A stretch of DNA of 15,643 nucleotides from contig JAICWX010000209.1 in assembly GCA_025934635.1 (NCBI GenBank), positions 1 through 15,643 on the forward strand, written 5' to 3'. This document shows, piece by piece, positions 14,060 to 15,643 of the stretch; the first letter of the stretch is position 1, and every line of letters begins with the position of its first letter. Under the pieces are notes generated by a model. That model did no database searches, was not told the origin of the DNA, and saw nothing but the letters and a program-made list of their open reading frames with translations. The stretch is from Streptosporangiaceae bacterium. GTDB lineage: Bacteria > Actinomycetota > Actinomycetes > Streptosporangiales > Streptosporangiaceae. The translations under genes were made by a program, and so were the position numbers.

Positions 14060-15178
14060 ATGGCAACGGACTATCACGCCGAGCACGTCGGCAGCCTGCT
14101 GCGGCAGCCCTGGCTGCTCGACGCCCGGGCCCGGTACCAGCGGGGCGAGCTGGACGAGGCCGGGCTGCGCGCGGCCGAGGACCGCGCGGCGGGTGAGAAC
14201 ATCGCCCTGCAGCGCGAAGCGGGGCTCGAGATCTTCACCGACGGCGAGGTCCGGCGGGCCAACTACATGACCGGCATCCTGGAGTCCACCGGCGGGATGA
14301 GCGTGGTCGAGTCCGCGCCGGTGACCTGGCGCCGGGACGACGGCGAGAGCCCGCCCGCCGCCGAGACGGACTTCGTGCTGACCGCGGCCAGCGCCAAGGT
14401 GTTCAGGAAGAACAAGCTCACCAACGTCGAGGCGGAGTACCTGGCCGGGCAGGTACCCGGCCAGTTCAAGATCACCATGATGAGCGCGGCGATGGGCGGC
14501 ATGGTCTGGTATCCCCCGGTCAGCGCCGCCGTCTACCCCACCCCGGTGGAGCTGACCCAGGACCTGGTGGCGCTGCAGATCGAGGAGATCGGGGACCTGG
14601 TGGCGCGCGGCACCCGCCGGATCCAGCTCGACTCGCTCGGCTACAACCAGGTCTTCGACGACGAGTTCCGCGCCGCGACCGGCAACGGGGCGGTCGACCC
14701 GCAGCTCATCCTGGCCGGCTCGGTGGCCGCCGACACGGCCGTCGTCAGCGCCGTGAAGGCCGCCCACCCCGAGGTCACCGTGGGCATGCACATCTGCCGC
14801 GGCAACAACCGCAGCGCCTACATGGCCCGCGGCGGGTACGAGCCGGTGGCCGAGCGCCTGTTCGGCGAGGTGCCGGTGGACCGCTTCCTGCTGGAGTTCG
14901 ACACCGAACGGGCGGGCGGCTTCGAACCGCTCCGCTTCATCCGCCCCGGGACGACGGTGGTGCTCGGGCTGATCTCCTCCAAGGTGCCTGCCCTGGAGTC
15001 GCAGGACGACCTGCGGCGCCGCATCGACGAGGCGGCCCGGTACGTGCCCGCCGAGAACCTGGCCATCAGCCCGCAGTGCGGGTTCGCCTCCACCGCGGCC
15101 GGCAACATGCTGACCGTGGACGAGGAAAAGCGCAAGCTCGAGCTCGTGGTGGACACCGCCCGGAAGGTCTGGGGTTAA
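14060..15178 (+). CDS. MetE-like zinc protein, C-terminal catalytic domain only (372 aa), copy B
   Basis: A paralogue of the protein at 9798-10916, also exactly 372 aa. Shared blocks are VGSLLR, TDGEVRR (60-66), RIQLDS (187-192), MHICRGNN (243-250), FLLEFDTERAGG (276-287), VVLGLISSK and SPQCGFAS. The putative zinc ligands are H244, C246, E279 and C340. As in copy A, the methionine-synthase IDEPA motif is altered (LDSLG), and the central region (about 80-165) is unrelated enough to suggest a different substrate. AAGGAG lies 6 nt before the ATG. The expected chemistry is alkyl transfer to a zinc-bound thiol; the natural donor and acceptor are unknown. It stands alone, without a monooxygenase beside it. 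The inverted repeat about 200 bp upstream may control it. Confidence 0.9.
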   Translation: MATDYHAEHVGSLLRQPWLLDARARYQRGELDEAGLRAAEDRAAGENIALQREAGLEIFTDGEVRRANYMTGILESTGGMSVVESAPVTWRRDDGESPPAAETDFVLTAASAKVFRKNKLTNVEAEYLAGQVPGQFKITMMSAAMGGMVWYPPVSAAVYPTPVELTQDLVALQIEEIGDLVARGTRRIQLDSLGYNQVFDDEFRAATGNGAVDPQLILAGSVAADTAVVSAVKAAHPEVTVGMHICRGNNRSAYMARGGYEPVAERLFGEVPVDRFLLEFDTERAGGFEPLRFIRPGTTVVLGLISSKVPALESQDDLRRRIDEAARYVPAENLAISPQCGFASTAAGNMLTVDEEKRKLELVVDTARKVWG

Positions 15179-15187
15179 CCGAAAAGG

Positions 15188-15252
15188 CCCCCGGCAGCGA
15201 GGGCGAGGGCGGAAGGCAGCCGTGCCCGTCCTCGATGACTCGCTACCGGGGG
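15188..15252. terminator. Large hairpin after MetE-like copy B, possible bidirectional terminator
   Basis: CCCCCGGCAGCGAG (15188-15201) pairs with CTCGCTACCGGGGG (15239-15252) at 13 of 14 positions across a 37-nt loop, which itself has GAGGG/CCGTCCTC complementarity. It starts 9 nt after the copy B stop and precedes a convergent gene, which suits a bidirectional terminator. A structured RNA element is the alternative. Confidence 0.4.
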
Positions 15253-15323
15253 ACTTCGGCCCGCGTGACCGGCGGCATGCGTTCAGGTGTACGGACTGGG
15301 CGCAAACCGGCCACGCGGGAGTC

Positions 15324-15643
15324 TCAGGGTTCTGGCGCGAACGCCAGCGTGAAGTAGACGGCCCGGCCCATCGGGGTGGGGTACCAGCCCCACTGATCGG
15401 CCAGGGTGGTGACGAGGGCCAGGCCCGGCCCGGTTTCCACGGCGGCCGGCAGGGGACCCTGCGGCGGCAGGTGGCGCGCGGTGCCGTAGACGTCGACCCG
15501 CAGCTGATCCGGCGAGCTGGTGATGACGAGCGTTATCGTCCCGTCGGCCTGGTGCCGGATGGCGTTGGTCACCAGGTCGCTGGCCAGCAGGACCGCGATG
15601 TCCTCATCGACCGGGACAGCCCAGGCGGCCAGGACCGCCCGGA
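15324..15643 (-). CDS. RsbW-like anti-sigma/ATP-binding protein (HATPase_c_2), 5' truncated
   Basis: The minus-strand frame is open from the right edge to the TGA at 15324-15326. The visible residues (RAVLAAWAVPVDEDIAVLLA, then SDLVTNAIRHQ) contain the N-box Asn of GHKL ATPases. They are followed by LRVDVYGTARHLPPQG, where the usual Asp-rich G1 box is weak, and TGPGLALVTTLADQWGW as the G2 box. Proteins of this size and pattern are abundant in actinomycetes and are presumed serine kinases or anti-sigma-like regulators with ATP-binding domains. The N-terminus is outside the window; the GTG at 15572 lies inside the domain and is not the start. Whether it phosphorylates an anti-sigma antagonist cannot be told here. 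Confidence 0.85.
   Translation of the reverse strand, partial: RAVLAAWAVPVDEDIAVLLASDLVTNAIRHQADGTITLVITSSPDQLRVDVYGTARHLPPQGPLPAAVETGPGLALVTTLADQWGWYPTPMGRAVYFTLAFAPEP

Noticed and set aside
15179..15323. Cobalamin riboswitch, prompted by GGAAGGC near a MetE-like gene
   Set aside because: The element is downstream of the gene, and the conserved B12-box pattern is not present on either strand.

Overview
The window is GC-rich DNA with strong G/C bias at third codon positions, dense gene packing and typical actinobacterial families: a TIGR03086/DinB-type protein, DUF445, a TM0106-type RecB-like nuclease, an HTH_42 protein, an RsbW-like ATPase and an IdeR/DtxR-type iron box. It is most likely chromosomal DNA of a high-GC actinomycete. 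I cannot name the genus. No rRNA, tRNA, insertion sequence, phage gene or CRISPR array was seen.

Region 1 (1-5052): the 3' end of an ArsR-type repressor gene meets, tail to tail, a minus-strand run of four genes. In transcription order these are a RecB-like nuclease with an RNase H-like C-terminal domain and a probable Fe-S cluster, a DUF445 membrane protein, a TIGR03086/DinB-like metal protein and an endonuclease/exonuclease/phosphatase-fold enzyme. Gaps of 37, 10 and 66 nt suggest one operon.

Region 2 (5053-5877): a DUF2470 gene, a family linked to heme/iron use, is read rightward from a strong promoter. A perfect 19-bp palindrome resembling the IdeR/DtxR box fills the space between its -35 and -10, and the transcript is probably leaderless. 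The reading frame lacks a stop where its family should end and runs into the convergent SDR gene.

Region 3 (5878-10916): an SDR oxidoreductase and a LysR regulator lie on the minus strand. Divergent from the LysR gene is a probable two-gene operon: an FAD aromatic-type monooxygenase and a 372-aa zinc-type MetE-like protein without the N-terminal half of methionine synthase. This looks like a LysR-controlled catabolic or detoxifying cassette.

Region 4 (10917-11274) has no convincing gene but holds two tandem 25-bp palindromes and a three-copy 31/32-nt minisatellite.

Region 5 (11275-13806): an HTH_42 (AlkZ/YcaQ-like) protein, preceded by a possible overlapping 69-aa gene, lies opposite a secreted phosphoesterase.

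Region 6 (13807-15643): a perfect 15-bp inverted repeat precedes a second MetE-like protein, also exactly 372 aa and with the same four putative zinc ligands. A large hairpin region follows, and then the 3' end of an RsbW-like ATPase gene on the minus strand.

The most interesting material is the monooxygenase/MetE-like cassette with its second paralogue, the iron-box leaderless promoter and the unexplained palindromes. Functions come from recognising families and motifs by eye; no database search was run.
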